Below the pieces are notes generated by a model. It made no database searches. It was given only the letters and a program-made list of their open reading frames with translations, and was not told the DNA's origin. DNA of 64,000 nt from Parietaria judaica (lineage: Eukaryota > Streptophyta > Magnoliopsida > Rosales > Urticaceae): NCBI GenBank assembly GCA_954871525.1, contig OX940870.1, positions 30,246,555 through 30,310,554 on the forward strand, written 5' to 3'. Each line of letters begins with the position of its first letter. Positions within the stretch are counted from its first letter, which is position 1. The position numbers and the translations under genes were made by a program. This document shows positions 1-9,287 of the stretch, piece after piece.

Positions 1-3000
1 ACCAACTCTCCGGCCCTGAATTGCCGAGGGCGGACGCTCTTATTGTAGAACCGAGCGATGGTGTTTTGGTAGTTGGCGATGTGCACTTTAGCCCGCTCCC
101 GCTTTTCGTCGATGTGGTCCAGCTGATGGAGTAGTCCTTGGCTGTTATCGTCGGGGTGGCTTGGAGCCCACTCTCGTCGCAGACTGGGCACTCCCACCTC
201 TGCCGGTATCACCGCTTCGACTCCGAAGGCGAGTGCGAAAGGGGTCTCGCCGGTGGCCGAGTGGGGAGTTGTGCGGTAGGCCCAAAGGACTCCAGGGAGC
301 TCGTCGGCCCACAAGCCCTTCTTCTCATCGAGCCTTTTCTTGATGCCGTCGACGATGGTGCGATTAACCGCCTCCGCGTTTCCGTTCCCCTGCGGGTATC
401 TCGGCGTTGATGTGTTCAGCTTGATCCTCCATCGAGCGCAGAAGTCCTGGAATCTCTTCGAAATGAACTGGGACCCGTTATCGGCGATGATCTCGCGGGG
501 CAGTCCAAAACGTGTGACCACGCTCTTCCAGACATAGCTCTCGACGTCCGAATCCTTGATGTTGGCGTACGCCTCTGCTTCGGACCACTTAGTGAAGAAG
601 TCCGTTACTACCAGCATAAATTTCTGCTGTCGGGAGCCAGTAGGCATCGGACCAACGATATCCATCGACCACTTCATAAAGGGATATGGGACGGACACTA
701 CCGACAGCTTCTCGGCTGGGCAGTTGATCGCGGGAGCGTGGCGCTAGCACTTCTCGCACCTCTTGGTATGGTCGGCACAATCTGCGACCATGGTTTCCCA
801 AAAGAACCCTTGACGCTTGGCCTTTCGCAGGAGGGATCGGCCTCCGGAGTGATTGCCGCACTCCCCGCCGTGGATTTCTCCCATAACGTACTCTGCCTCC
901 TTCCTGCCCAAGCATCGCAGTAGTATTCCTTCGAAGCTCGCCCTGTAAAGCCTGCCATTCAGAACAGAATACCTCGCGCTCTTGGTTCGCAGCTTCCTGG
1001 CCTCCTGCTTGTCATCGGGTAACGTTCCGTCGAGGATATACCTGCGAAGAGGGGTGCGCCAATCCTTGTCTACGTCATCGTCTACGATCCCCCGCTCATC
1101 GGGACTCAGGTTCTCGCATTCGATGTCGAGGATTTCTTGAGCGTCGTCCCCCTCGTCCTGCTTCCTTGTCGTGCCGTCGCTAGCCCTGCACTTCTTTTTT
1201 GGCGGACCTTCTTCTCGCTTGATGCTGGGCTTTTCGACCGTCTCGACGGTAATCGAGCGGAGCTCGTCGATTTGGGTTGTTGAGCCCAAGCCCGCCAGCG
1301 CATCGGCGTGGTTGTTGTCGCCCCTCGAGACCTGCGTCAAAGTCCAAAAATCGAATTTCTTTGATAGGGATTCAACAACCCCGGCGTATGCTTCCATCCT
1401 TTCGTCGTTCTTCTCGTACTCCCCATTAACCTGCTTGACCACCAGCTGAGAATCCGAGAAAGCGTTTACCTTCCGCACGCCCAGAGCCAGGGCCGATTGC
1501 ATCCCGACGATGAGAGCCTCGTACTCGGCCTCGTTGTTCGTGGCGCGGAAAGCGAGGCGGCAAGCTTTTTCCACGACCTCTCCGACGGGGGAAACGAGCC
1601 TGATTCCGATACCCGATCCGAGCGACGTCGCCGACCCGTCGACGAGGAGCCTCCACATCCCGGTCTCATCGCGCGAGTCTATGAGTTCCTTCGGCAGCTC
1701 GATGAGGAAGTCAGCAAGGACCTGTGATTTCAAGCTTGTCCGGAGTCGATACTCGATGTCGTATGCTCCCAACTTGATCGACCACTTTGTGATTCTCCCT
1801 GACTGGTTTGGGCTGTGCAGAATTGACCTGACGGGTCTGTCTGTCATGACGACGATGGTGTGCATCTGAAAATGGAATCTCAACTTCTCCGATGCGTCAA
1901 ACAGCGCGAGCGCCAATTTTTCGACCTGGGGGTACCGTGTTTCGGCGTCAAGGAGCTTCCGACTGATATACGAAACAGGCTTCTGCTCGCCCTTCTCTTC
2001 TCGCACCAGCACCTGGCTTATCGCGTGATCGGACACCGCGAGGTACAGATACAGAGGCTCTCCCGGCTCTGGCTTCGTCATGACTGGCGGCGACGAGAGG
2101 TAAGCCTTCAGCGCTTGGAAGGCCTCCTCGCACTCTCGCGTCCATTCGAACTTCTTATTCTTCTTCAGCAACTCATAGAAGAGGAGGGTCCGGTCTGTCT
2201 GCCGCGAGATAAACCGCCCGAGCGCGTTGATCCGTCCCGTTAGCTTCTGGACCTCCCTACGATTACGAGGCGAGGGCATGCTCTGGAAGGCTTCGACCTG
2301 GTCGGGGCTGGCCTCGATTCCGCGACGGGTCACCATGAAGCCCAAGAACTTTCCGGACGAGATGCCAAAGATGCACTTCGTCGGGTTCAGCTTCATCTTA
2401 TGCTCGTTGAGGACCCGAAAACATTTCTCCAGATGCTCGACATGCATGGCAACCTTTAATGATTTGACGACCAGGTCGTCGATGTACACCTCGAGGGATT
2501 CTCCTATCTGATCGTGGAACATCTTCGTCATGAGCCGCTGATAGGTGGCGCCGGCGTTCTTCAGCCCGAACGGCATAACTTTGTAGCAGTACGTCCCTCG
2601 CTCGCTGATGAAAGCGGTCTTCTCCTCGTCGTCGGGGTGCATCCTGATCTGGTGATAGCCGGAATAGGCGTCCATAAAGCTCATAAGCTCGTACCCGATG
2701 GTCGCCTCGACTAAGCGGTCGATGTGGGGCATTGGAAAGCTATCCTTCGGGCATGCCTTGTTGAGATCGACGTAGTCCACGCAGACCCTCCACTTGCCGT
2801 TCTTCTTCTGTATGACGACGGTATTGGCTAGCCACTCGGGGTATTTGACCTCCCGGATAGTTCCCATCGCCAGCAACCTGTCTACCTCGTCGTTGATGAT
2901 CTTGTTTCTGTCGGCCGCCATTTTCCTCCTCTTCTGTATGACCGGTCGATGGTTGGGGTCGGTGTTGAGCCGGTGGGTGATGACCGCGGGGTCGATCCCC

Positions 3001-3305
3001 GGCATGTCGTCGTTGGTCCACGCGAAGCTTCCCTTGTTCCTCTTCAGGAACTCCACCAGCTGGGCCTTCATCTCCGGGTCGAGTCTCGCGCCTACTCCGA
3101 CGGTTCTCGTCGGATCGGTCTCGTCGATGCAGACCTGCTCGACCTCCTCGACCTGCGGCCCGCCGCTCCGCTCTTCTGTCGTCGGATCCTCGATGTCCTC
3201 AGCGCTAAGGATCCCCGGAACCCCAGGATCTCCTCCTTTCCCTCTCTTCTTGCGCCGCTTTCTTCGCGTCGTCGTCAGGGGAGGCGGGGCAGCGATGGCT
3301 AATTG
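1..3305 (-). pseudogene. pol: pol polyprotein (RT, RNase H, aRNase H, integrase), interrupted by TAG
   Basis: The frame opens directly after the TAG at 3308-3306 and has its first ATG at 3071. Counting from that ATG: reverse transcriptase with the YIDD active site at residues 196-199; Ty3-type RNase H at about 290-455; a second RNase H at about 474-597 with D478 (VDGS), the NEAEYEAL glutamates, D540 (FSDSQ) and D590 (HADAL); then the integrase zinc-binding HHCC at about 725-775. A TAG at 746-744 sits where the family normally has CQR after the last zinc cysteine. Beyond it the same frame is open to the window edge and encodes the integrase core (KWSMDIVGPMP, RFGLPREIIADNGSQF) and part of its C-terminal region. 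One substitution therefore explains the break. Expression would give RT-RNase H but no integrase. Confidence 0.92.
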
Positions 3306-5654
3306 CTATAACCCATCCTTGCGGCTTTCGAGAGCCTTCTCGGGCCTCTTCCCGCTGCTTGCCGCTCGATGATGCATCATATAGCAGATGCGGTAGGCTT
3401 CTCGGCAGCCTTGTAGCTCCTCGATGGTTCCCTCATCCTTTCCAGGGAACTTGATGCACTGATGGTAGGTGGAGGGTACGGCCCTCATCGCGTGAATCCA
3501 TGGCCTCCCGAGGATCACGTTGAAATGCGATTCCACGTCGAGGACCATGAACTCGGTCATCCTTCTCACACTCCCGGCGTACACGGCTAGCTGGACCGTT
3601 CCTAGTGAAGTGGTGACGTCGCCGTTGAATCCTGACACCTTCCGGGGTCGGCCTCCGATGGCGAGGTCGTCGATCTTCATGCGAAGAAGGCACTCGTGGG
3701 TGATCATGTCCACGGAGCTGCCGTTGTCGACGAGAACGCGCGCTATGTCGTACCCCCCGATGTTGAGCTCGAGCACCAGGGCGTCGTCGTGCGAATCCGC
3801 GCAGTTATCGTCTTCGACGAACTCGATCGTCGCTCCCGCCGTCTCCCGCGCCAAGTCTCCTCGGCTATGCTCTCGCCCCCGCCTCTGGTAGGCCTTGATG
3901 CTGTTAACCGTGTCGTCGCAGAATCGTGATCCACCCATGATCACGTCGATCCTCGGTCTGCTCGCCGGGCGGGCGGCATCCACGCGGGCCGATGGCTCCG
4001 CTTCGATCGCGAAGCTTCGCTTCTGAGCGCTCTGCCCCCCTCCGGAGCTCTGAGGCGGAGCCGCCTGCTGGTTGGGGAAAGCCCTGTTTTCGTTGCTCCA
4101 TGGTCGCGCCTGCTCTCGCGTGGCTTCCCCGTAGTCTCCTCGTTCGATCCCCTTCTGGATGAACCTCTTGTACGCGGCGCAATCCTCGGACGAATGGCCC
4201 CAGTAACCGTGGAACGAACAGAATTTGTTCATGTCCCTCGGCCACGGAGTCCTTTCGTAACCTCCTCGGCCGCCTGAGCGTCCTCCACGGCCGCCGCCGA
4301 AACTTCCTCTTCCTCCGGAGAACCCGCCGCGTCCTCCGGAGTATCCCAGCTGGCCTCCGTCGGCCTCTCCTCGGGAATATCCTCCCTGCTGGCCCTGGGG
4401 CCTGCTGTCGTGATAGTCCGCCCGCTGCTGATTCTCGCGGGCGGTGTTGTCGCTTCGCTTCTCGTTTACCTGGTAGACTTTGTGTCTCGGAGCCTCGGGG
4501 GCGCGTCGCTCGTTCTGTGCTCCTCGATCTTCTCTCCTTGCTCTTGACGACGAGCCGTCTCGCCCGTCCCTGCTCTTCTCGGACTTGGCCTTGGCCTCGC
4601 CCCTATCGTCGCTCTTTTTCTTGCCGAGGATGCTCTCCTCGATGTTCATGTCGATCGTCGCTCGGTGGAGTGCGTCCTCTATCGTCAGCGGCACTGTCCT
4701 CGTGATCTCTTTGCAGAAATCGGAAGTGCAGTGCAGGCCATGCCTCAGGGCTTGGACGGCGACTGCGTCTTCGAGATTCGGCACCCGAATCATCACTCCC
4801 TTGAACCGCTCCACGTATTGGCGCAGCGTCTCGTCCTTCCCCTGCTTGAGATCAAACAGAGATGCTAGCGTCGCCTCGCTCTGGGCGTGGATGGAATAAT
4901 GCTTCAGGAACATGGCGACGAGCTGGTCGGAGTTGTCGATAATCCCTGGCGCAAGCCGCGCGAACCAGTCGCTGGCTGGGCCCTGCAAATGGTAAATAAA
5001 AAGGCGACAAAGGATAGCCTCCCTTCTGGTCTCCTCGCCGACGATATGGTCCGTCGCTATCCTGTAAGATTTCACATGAGTTGTAGGATCGGACCCTCCC
5101 TTGTACGGCGCGAGCTTGATCTTTGGCAGCTCATCGACTTCGACTCCTCGGATCCTAGGAGTAAAGGGGGTCACTCTGGTGTCTCTCACCAGCTTGTCGA
5201 TCTCCGGACCGGCGCTCGTCGCCTGGTGCACTCGCGATGCCACCTGTCCTATCTTTGCCTCCAGGGCCGCCGCCATGGCCGCCATGGCCCTCATGATTTC
5301 TCCGGTAGCGGCTGGGTCGCCCGCCGGGACCAGCGCTGGCACGCTCAGGGGCGTGCTTGCCGTCGTCGTCGGCTGCGAGGTCGATGCTGGCGTCTGGAAC
5401 AGGTTCCGGACCAAGAGGTCCCGAGAGGCGCCGAGCGCCTCATTATTCGCCGCGTCTCCGGTCAGGGCTCCTCCGCTCGCTGCGATGGGGGAGTCAGCAG
5501 ACCTGTTCGCCGCGTTCCTGCCCTCCGCTTGGGCGAGCAGCTCGGCGAGCTTCCGACTCTCCGCAGCTTGCTCCTCGGCTATTCCCTGGGTCATCTGTCG
5601 CCGCATCTCGTCCAGCGCCTCGCTCTGGTCGCTCCGCCCCTCGTCTTGAGGCAT
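3306..5654 (-). CDS. gag: Gag-aspartic protease polyprotein of the gypsy element
   Basis: This 782-residue frame starts at the ATG at 5654 (MPQDEGRSDQ). The open frame extends upstream to 5759 only through a GTG, and that stretch lies in the LTR end and primer-binding site, so it is not coding. A retrotransposon Gag core follows (DWFARLAPG ... LRQYVERFKG). Next is a low-complexity RGG/Gly-rich, probably RNA-binding stretch, then a Cys/His knuckle-like CSFHGYWGHSSEDC. Near the C terminus is a retroviral-type protease with VLVDNGSSVDM as active site (DNGS in place of DTGS, as is common in plant gypsy elements). The protein packages element RNA and the protease matures the polyprotein. It ends at TAG 3308-3306, in the same frame as pol, so either readthrough or a mutation separates the two. 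Confidence 0.9.
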   Translation of the reverse strand: MPQDEGRSDQSEALDEMRRQMTQGIAEEQAAESRKLAELLAQAEGRNAANRSADSPIAASGGALTGDAANNEALGASRDLLVRNLFQTPASTSQPTTTASTPLSVPALVPAGDPAATGEIMRAMAAMAAALEAKIGQVASRVHQATSAGPEIDKLVRDTRVTPFTPRIRGVEVDELPKIKLAPYKGGSDPTTHVKSYRIATDHIVGEETRREAILCRLFIYHLQGPASDWFARLAPGIIDNSDQLVAMFLKHYSIHAQSEATLASLFDLKQGKDETLRQYVERFKGVMIRVPNLEDAVAVQALRHGLHCTSDFCKEITRTVPLTIEDALHRATIDMNIEESILGKKKSDDRGEAKAKSEKSRDGRDGSSSRARREDRGAQNERRAPEAPRHKVYQVNEKRSDNTARENQQRADYHDSRPQGQQGGYSRGEADGGQLGYSGGRGGFSGGRGSFGGGRGGRSGGRGGYERTPWPRDMNKFCSFHGYWGHSSEDCAAYKRFIQKGIERGDYGEATREQARPWSNENRAFPNQQAAPPQSSGGGQSAQKRSFAIEAEPSARVDAARPASRPRIDVIMGGSRFCDDTVNSIKAYQRRGREHSRGDLARETAGATIEFVEDDNCADSHDDALVLELNIGGYDIARVLVDNGSSVDMITHECLLRMKIDDLAIGGRPRKVSGFNGDVTTSLGTVQLAVYAGSVRRMTEFMVLDVESHFNVILGRPWIHAMRAVPSTYHQCIKFPGKDEGTIEELQGCREAYRICYMMHHRAASSGKRPEKALESRKDGL

Positions 5655-5703
5655 CTTTCGCTTTCCCTCTTCTTGTTCCTGGCTGTGAGATAGGAAGAAA
5701 CTA

Positions 5704-5726
5704 TAGCCCCTCGGTGGGCGCCAAAC
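5704..5726 (-). promoter_or_regulatory. primer-binding site of the gypsy element
   Basis: Immediately inside the LTR end, the minus strand reads TTGGCGCCCACCGAGGGG. TGGCGCC-type sites are common in plant Ty3/gypsy elements, where a tRNA 3' end primes minus-strand cDNA. The spacing from the LTR (0-2 nt) and to the Gag ATG (about 50 nt) fits. Which tRNA it matches was not checked. Confidence 0.75.
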
Positions 5727-6460
5727 TGTAGAGGGCGATTCGCACCGCCTTACAGTCACAAAAAGACACTACTCAAACACACGAATAAGTACGAATGATG
5801 GGGTATCTTTGATTGATTTATGATTACACAGGGGATCGGTCTCTTCCGTTTATAGCTTGGAACAAAGAAGAGGAATGCGATTAACTAAGACGGACGCAGC
5901 CGAGCTGTTGACACCAAGGGATTATCAACACTATGCGATGACTCTATCTTTCTCTCTTCTCTCGATAATTGCCAGCCCCCTCACAACTGGGAGCTCTTCC
6001 GTTATTTATGGCCCCCTCTGGGGACCTTCTTGGCTCGAATCCCTTGGATGATCTTCAGATGGTCCCCCCATGGGATATCCTGTGGTCCTCTTCTCTGACA
6101 TTCTCGACGCCTGCCAAAGGGGCTTGTTTCCACTAACGTTGTCCCTTCTGACACATCCCGCGCGCGCTACCCTGCAGTGGTCCCCTCGGACCGTACCTTC
6201 TTGTCGTATCCTAGGTCGAAGCCCTAGACCTCAATGGGCTTGAGGCCCATCCTCGGTCATCGCTCTCCCCGATGGGCCGCGAGCCCATTGCGATATGACC
6301 ATCTTCGAGGAGCCCAGGTCCCACTCCTGGCCACTAACCTCCATCAGTGGGCCGAGAGCCCATCGCCATCGCGCCCAACCCGACCCTCGTCGTTTCATAG
6401 GAAAACGACAAGTGTATAGTTAAGAATGGATTTAACCAAATCCGACCTTAACAATCAACA
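5727..6460 (-). repeat. 5' LTR of the gypsy element (outer end approximate)
   Basis: On the minus strand this segment ends in TACA next to the primer-binding site. On the plus strand it opens TGTAGAGGGCG. The outer boundary is placed where a terminal TGTTG is available on the minus strand (plus-strand CAACA at 6456-6460); TTAACA at 6453 or ACGACA at 6410 are alternatives. The length is therefore about 680-735 bp. No second LTR is in the window to settle it. Confidence 0.65.
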
Positions 6461-7407
6461 TATCACAGTCGCACCACGTAAACATATTAACGATGTGAAA
6501 AAAGTGATGGAAAATAATTTATCTTGCAATTTTACTTTGCAGCTGAAAGTGAAAGATAACGTTGTATGAATGACGTCGTCTCAATTTTTCTAACTTTGTA
6601 TATTTATATCATTAAAACAAAACATTGTATGAGGTATACACACCACTCTAATTTTCCTATTTGTTAAAACATAAATTTCGATTATTGTCTATTAGTTATT
6701 CATGTTATCTGATTGACTCATTCATAAAAAGTATTGACATGGTTGATGTCATAACAACTAGAAGATTGTATTTAAAAAAGTCTCAAAGTCGCATATGTTT
6801 AGGTTTCGTGGGCATCTTCAATCAAGGAGTGATTGAGTCGATATCTCCTTGCACTGAATGAACTATGAAGATTATTGTGCTGAAGCTAATAAATAATATC
6901 GCACATTATTACTGATCAGAAAAGAGAATCAAAGAGCTGATTGCGCCATCAAGACAGAAAGATTTTGAAGGAGGTGATTCACACATTATTGTTGTAGTTA
7001 GTCAAACTCAAGAGAAAAAAAAAAATTAAAATATATTTTTCGTTAGAAATCATGATTTTGATTCTCACACAAATAATTTTCATATTTTTTTTTTTAGTTT
7101 GATCGGTTTTCACACTCAAATAACTTTTATGCTAGTTAATTATTTTTAGATTTTCTTCACTCAATATTATTGTAATATTTTTGTAATTTTTATGTGCCCG
7201 TCCTACCTAGTATTGCTAGCTTCGCTACTTAACCGCGCCATTGGAGAGAGGACAGATCGAAGCTCTTTCTGATTTCTATTGGTAAGGCAATGTTTAATGG
7301 AGTAGAAAAAATGGTGGGCTCCCTCCCAGTCCCACTTCCATTTTATCTATCTTCTCCTTAAATTTTTGCTTATTATATATTATTATATTGTAGCGTTATT
7401 TGTTTCA
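6461..7407. other. AT-rich spacer with a dispersed repeat copy
   Basis: No gene is seen. About 6729-6985 is related to the reverse complement of about 35255-35490: both contain CAATCAAGGAGTGATTGAGTCG followed by matching blocks such as AGATTATTG and GAGCTGATT. It is probably a remnant of an unidentified repeat family. The rest is AT-rich and unremarkable. Confidence 0.55.
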
Positions 7408-7589
7408 AGCAAGGTTTTAAACACCGCTTGTCGATGTCGTTTCGCACTTTTTCATTTTACGGATATATCGTTTGTCGATTGGTATCTCGATAGGTATGTC
7501 GATGGGTATGCCCATGGATATATTGTTTCGCATATCCTGGAAAAAAAGATTTTCGATGGGCATATCGATGGATATTCAAGAAATTTAGG

Positions 7590-8329
7590 TGGCGTTTGGT
7601 TAACTGGTTTGGGAAACCAGTTTTACAAATTGGTTTGGCAAACCACTCTGAGAGTTTAGTCTACCAAACCAGTTTGGGAGTTTGATTTTTGAAACACTGT
7701 TTGATTAGTTTTTTGTTAATCTGTGGTTGAATATAAATGAAAAAAAATGCAATAAAATAAATTTTATGTTATTAAAGAGAAAGTATGTTTTATTTGAAAG
7801 TAATATATTAATATTATGTCTAAAAAAATACTAGCCATATAATACAAAAATTATTCATATTTCATGACTCTAATTACATGTTAAATAATGTAATATAAAG
7901 TAGTAAATATTCCGTTCAAGAGTTTATATCATTGTAATTAAGTTAGTATTTAATAATATACATAATTTAAGTATATTTGTTAATATGATAGTAATACGAT
8001 TAGAATTTCTTATTATATATAAAAATGATTTTAATAATTTATTATATAAGTTAATTTCATAGTTAATATCTTCTTATAATTAGTACAATAAAATTATAGA
8101 ATGATAATATAATATTATTTTTTTTATTTTGTACTATTGAGTTGAAGACCAAAAACAGAAAACCACTTTAAGTCGTTTTCTGTTTTCCTTTATTAAAATT
8201 CCAGTGGTATGCGAGACCGATCTCAGAAAACAGAGATAACTGACAACTAAACGTGGTCTGCGAAACCAATATGACACTGTTTGAAACCAAAACTAGAAAC
8301 TTGTCTCAGAGAACATAACCAAACGCCCC
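7590..8329. mobile_element. hAT-like MITE nested in the foldback element
   Basis: The ends are inverted: GGCGTTTGGTTA at 7591 and TAACCAAACGCC at about 8315-8326, a terminus often seen in plant hAT-type MITEs. It sits directly against the inner edge of the left long inverted repeat. The sub-terminal regions are also loosely complementary (runs of TGGTTTGG/CCAAACC). There are no coding regions, and no clear 8-bp duplication was found. Confidence 0.6.
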
Positions 8330-8462
8330 CTTCCTTGGTTTCAAGTAGTGAAATCATCTTATCTTGGTGGGGCTCATTTTCTTATTAATATTGTTTTTCT
8401 TATTTTTTTTCATAATTCTAGATTACTACTAATCGTTGCTTATAAAAATACTAAATTATAGA

Positions 8463-8566
8463 CTCAATCTTTAAGAGAAAAAGTATTCATAATTGTATTT
8501 TATACTTAATCTTTAAGAGAAAAAGTATTCATAATTGTATTTTATACTTAATCTTTAAGAGAAATG
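8463..8566. repeat. 42-bp tandem repeat, about 2.5 copies
   Basis: The unit beginning CTTAATCTTTAAGAGAAA recurs at 8463 (with one mismatch), 8505 and 8547 with an exact 42-bp period. The third copy is partial. It lies between the nested MITE and the right long inverted repeat. Confidence 0.85.
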
Positions 8567-9009
8567 TATTAATTAATTATAGTATAGTTTGTTAAATATT
8601 ATATTCTTCGTCCGTCAGCTTTGAAGTTATTTCTTAGGTCTGCCTTGCTTTTGCGGCTGAAATAAGAATTGATGTATATACTCGCCTCTGTTGACGTAAT
8701 ATTATATTATTTACCTCGAATATCTCTTTGAATATATAATTTTAAATGTATGGAAATTTTATAAATGCTAAAAACCGTTCAAACAGTTAGACAAATCAAA
8801 ATGTTTGAAAATAGATCTACTATTCAATGTATTAAATTTCTCGAATATCCATTGTCATGCTCATCGAAAATCTTTTTCTGAGGATATACGAAACGATATA
8901 TCCATCGGCATATCCATCGATTTACCTATGAGATACCAATCGACAAGCGATATATCCGTAAAATGAAAAGTGCGAAACGACATCGGCAAGCGGTATTTAA
9001 AACCTTGCT

Positions 9010-9287
9010 ACTATCAAGCCTCAAATTGTCAAAAGATAAAAAAACATTTTGTGGATTTCTTCAAAACTCTATAACAAGCTATCATCAAACAATGCCACAC
9101 CAATAATCCTTTTCATGGTGATTACAATCTATATACAATCCACCGGAACGCAGAAGACGGTAAGTAAAACGACAGGCCGTATTTCCGAGCCCCCATTGCC
9201 AGCTTCATCTAAAATCACAGGCAATCCTCCCCATCTCTAGCCTTGTGTGTCAACCCAAAGTTATACATATATATTATTATATATAGA
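9010..9287. other. 3' flank of the RING gene
   Basis: Short AT-rich spacer between the foldback element and the RING-gene stop codon. It probably holds the gene's 3' UTR and polyadenylation signals. No separate feature is seen. Confidence 0.4.

Larger units (their letters stand above)
1..6460 (-). mobile_element. Ty3/gypsy LTR retrotransposon, Tat lineage, 5' portion
   Basis: Reading leftward, the order is LTR, primer-binding site, Gag with aspartic protease, reverse transcriptase, RNase H, a second RNase H, integrase. The element runs off the left edge, so its 3' end and second LTR are missing and LTR-LTR identity and target-site duplication cannot be checked. The second, archaeal-type RNase H after the Ty3-type one is the known hallmark of the Tat (Retand/Ogre) group. 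Gag and pol lie in the same frame, separated by one TAG, and the integrase holds another TAG, so this copy cannot make an intact polyprotein without readthrough. It is much more GC-rich than the flanking DNA from 6461 on. Confidence 0.93.
7408..9009. mobile_element. Foldback-type non-autonomous element with ~180-bp terminal inverted repeats
   Basis: 7408-7588 and 8833-9009 are inverted copies of each other. Both begin AGCAAGGTTTTAAA on their outer side, continue through TGTCGTTTCGCACTTTT and the ACGGATATATCG blocks, and end with GGATATTC-AGAAATTTA. Identity looks like about 85% by eye. The interior has no coding capacity and holds a second element (7590-8329) and a 42-bp tandem repeat. No target-site duplication is evident, so the superfamily is undetermined (MULE or Foldback). 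A transcript through it could fold into a long hairpin and be a small-RNA source; that is inference. Confidence 0.8.

Noticed and set aside
138..5731. Many plus-strand open frames of 60-268 codons across the gypsy element
   Set aside because: They are GC-rich shadows antisense to Gag-Pol; none shows a domain or a codon pattern of its own.
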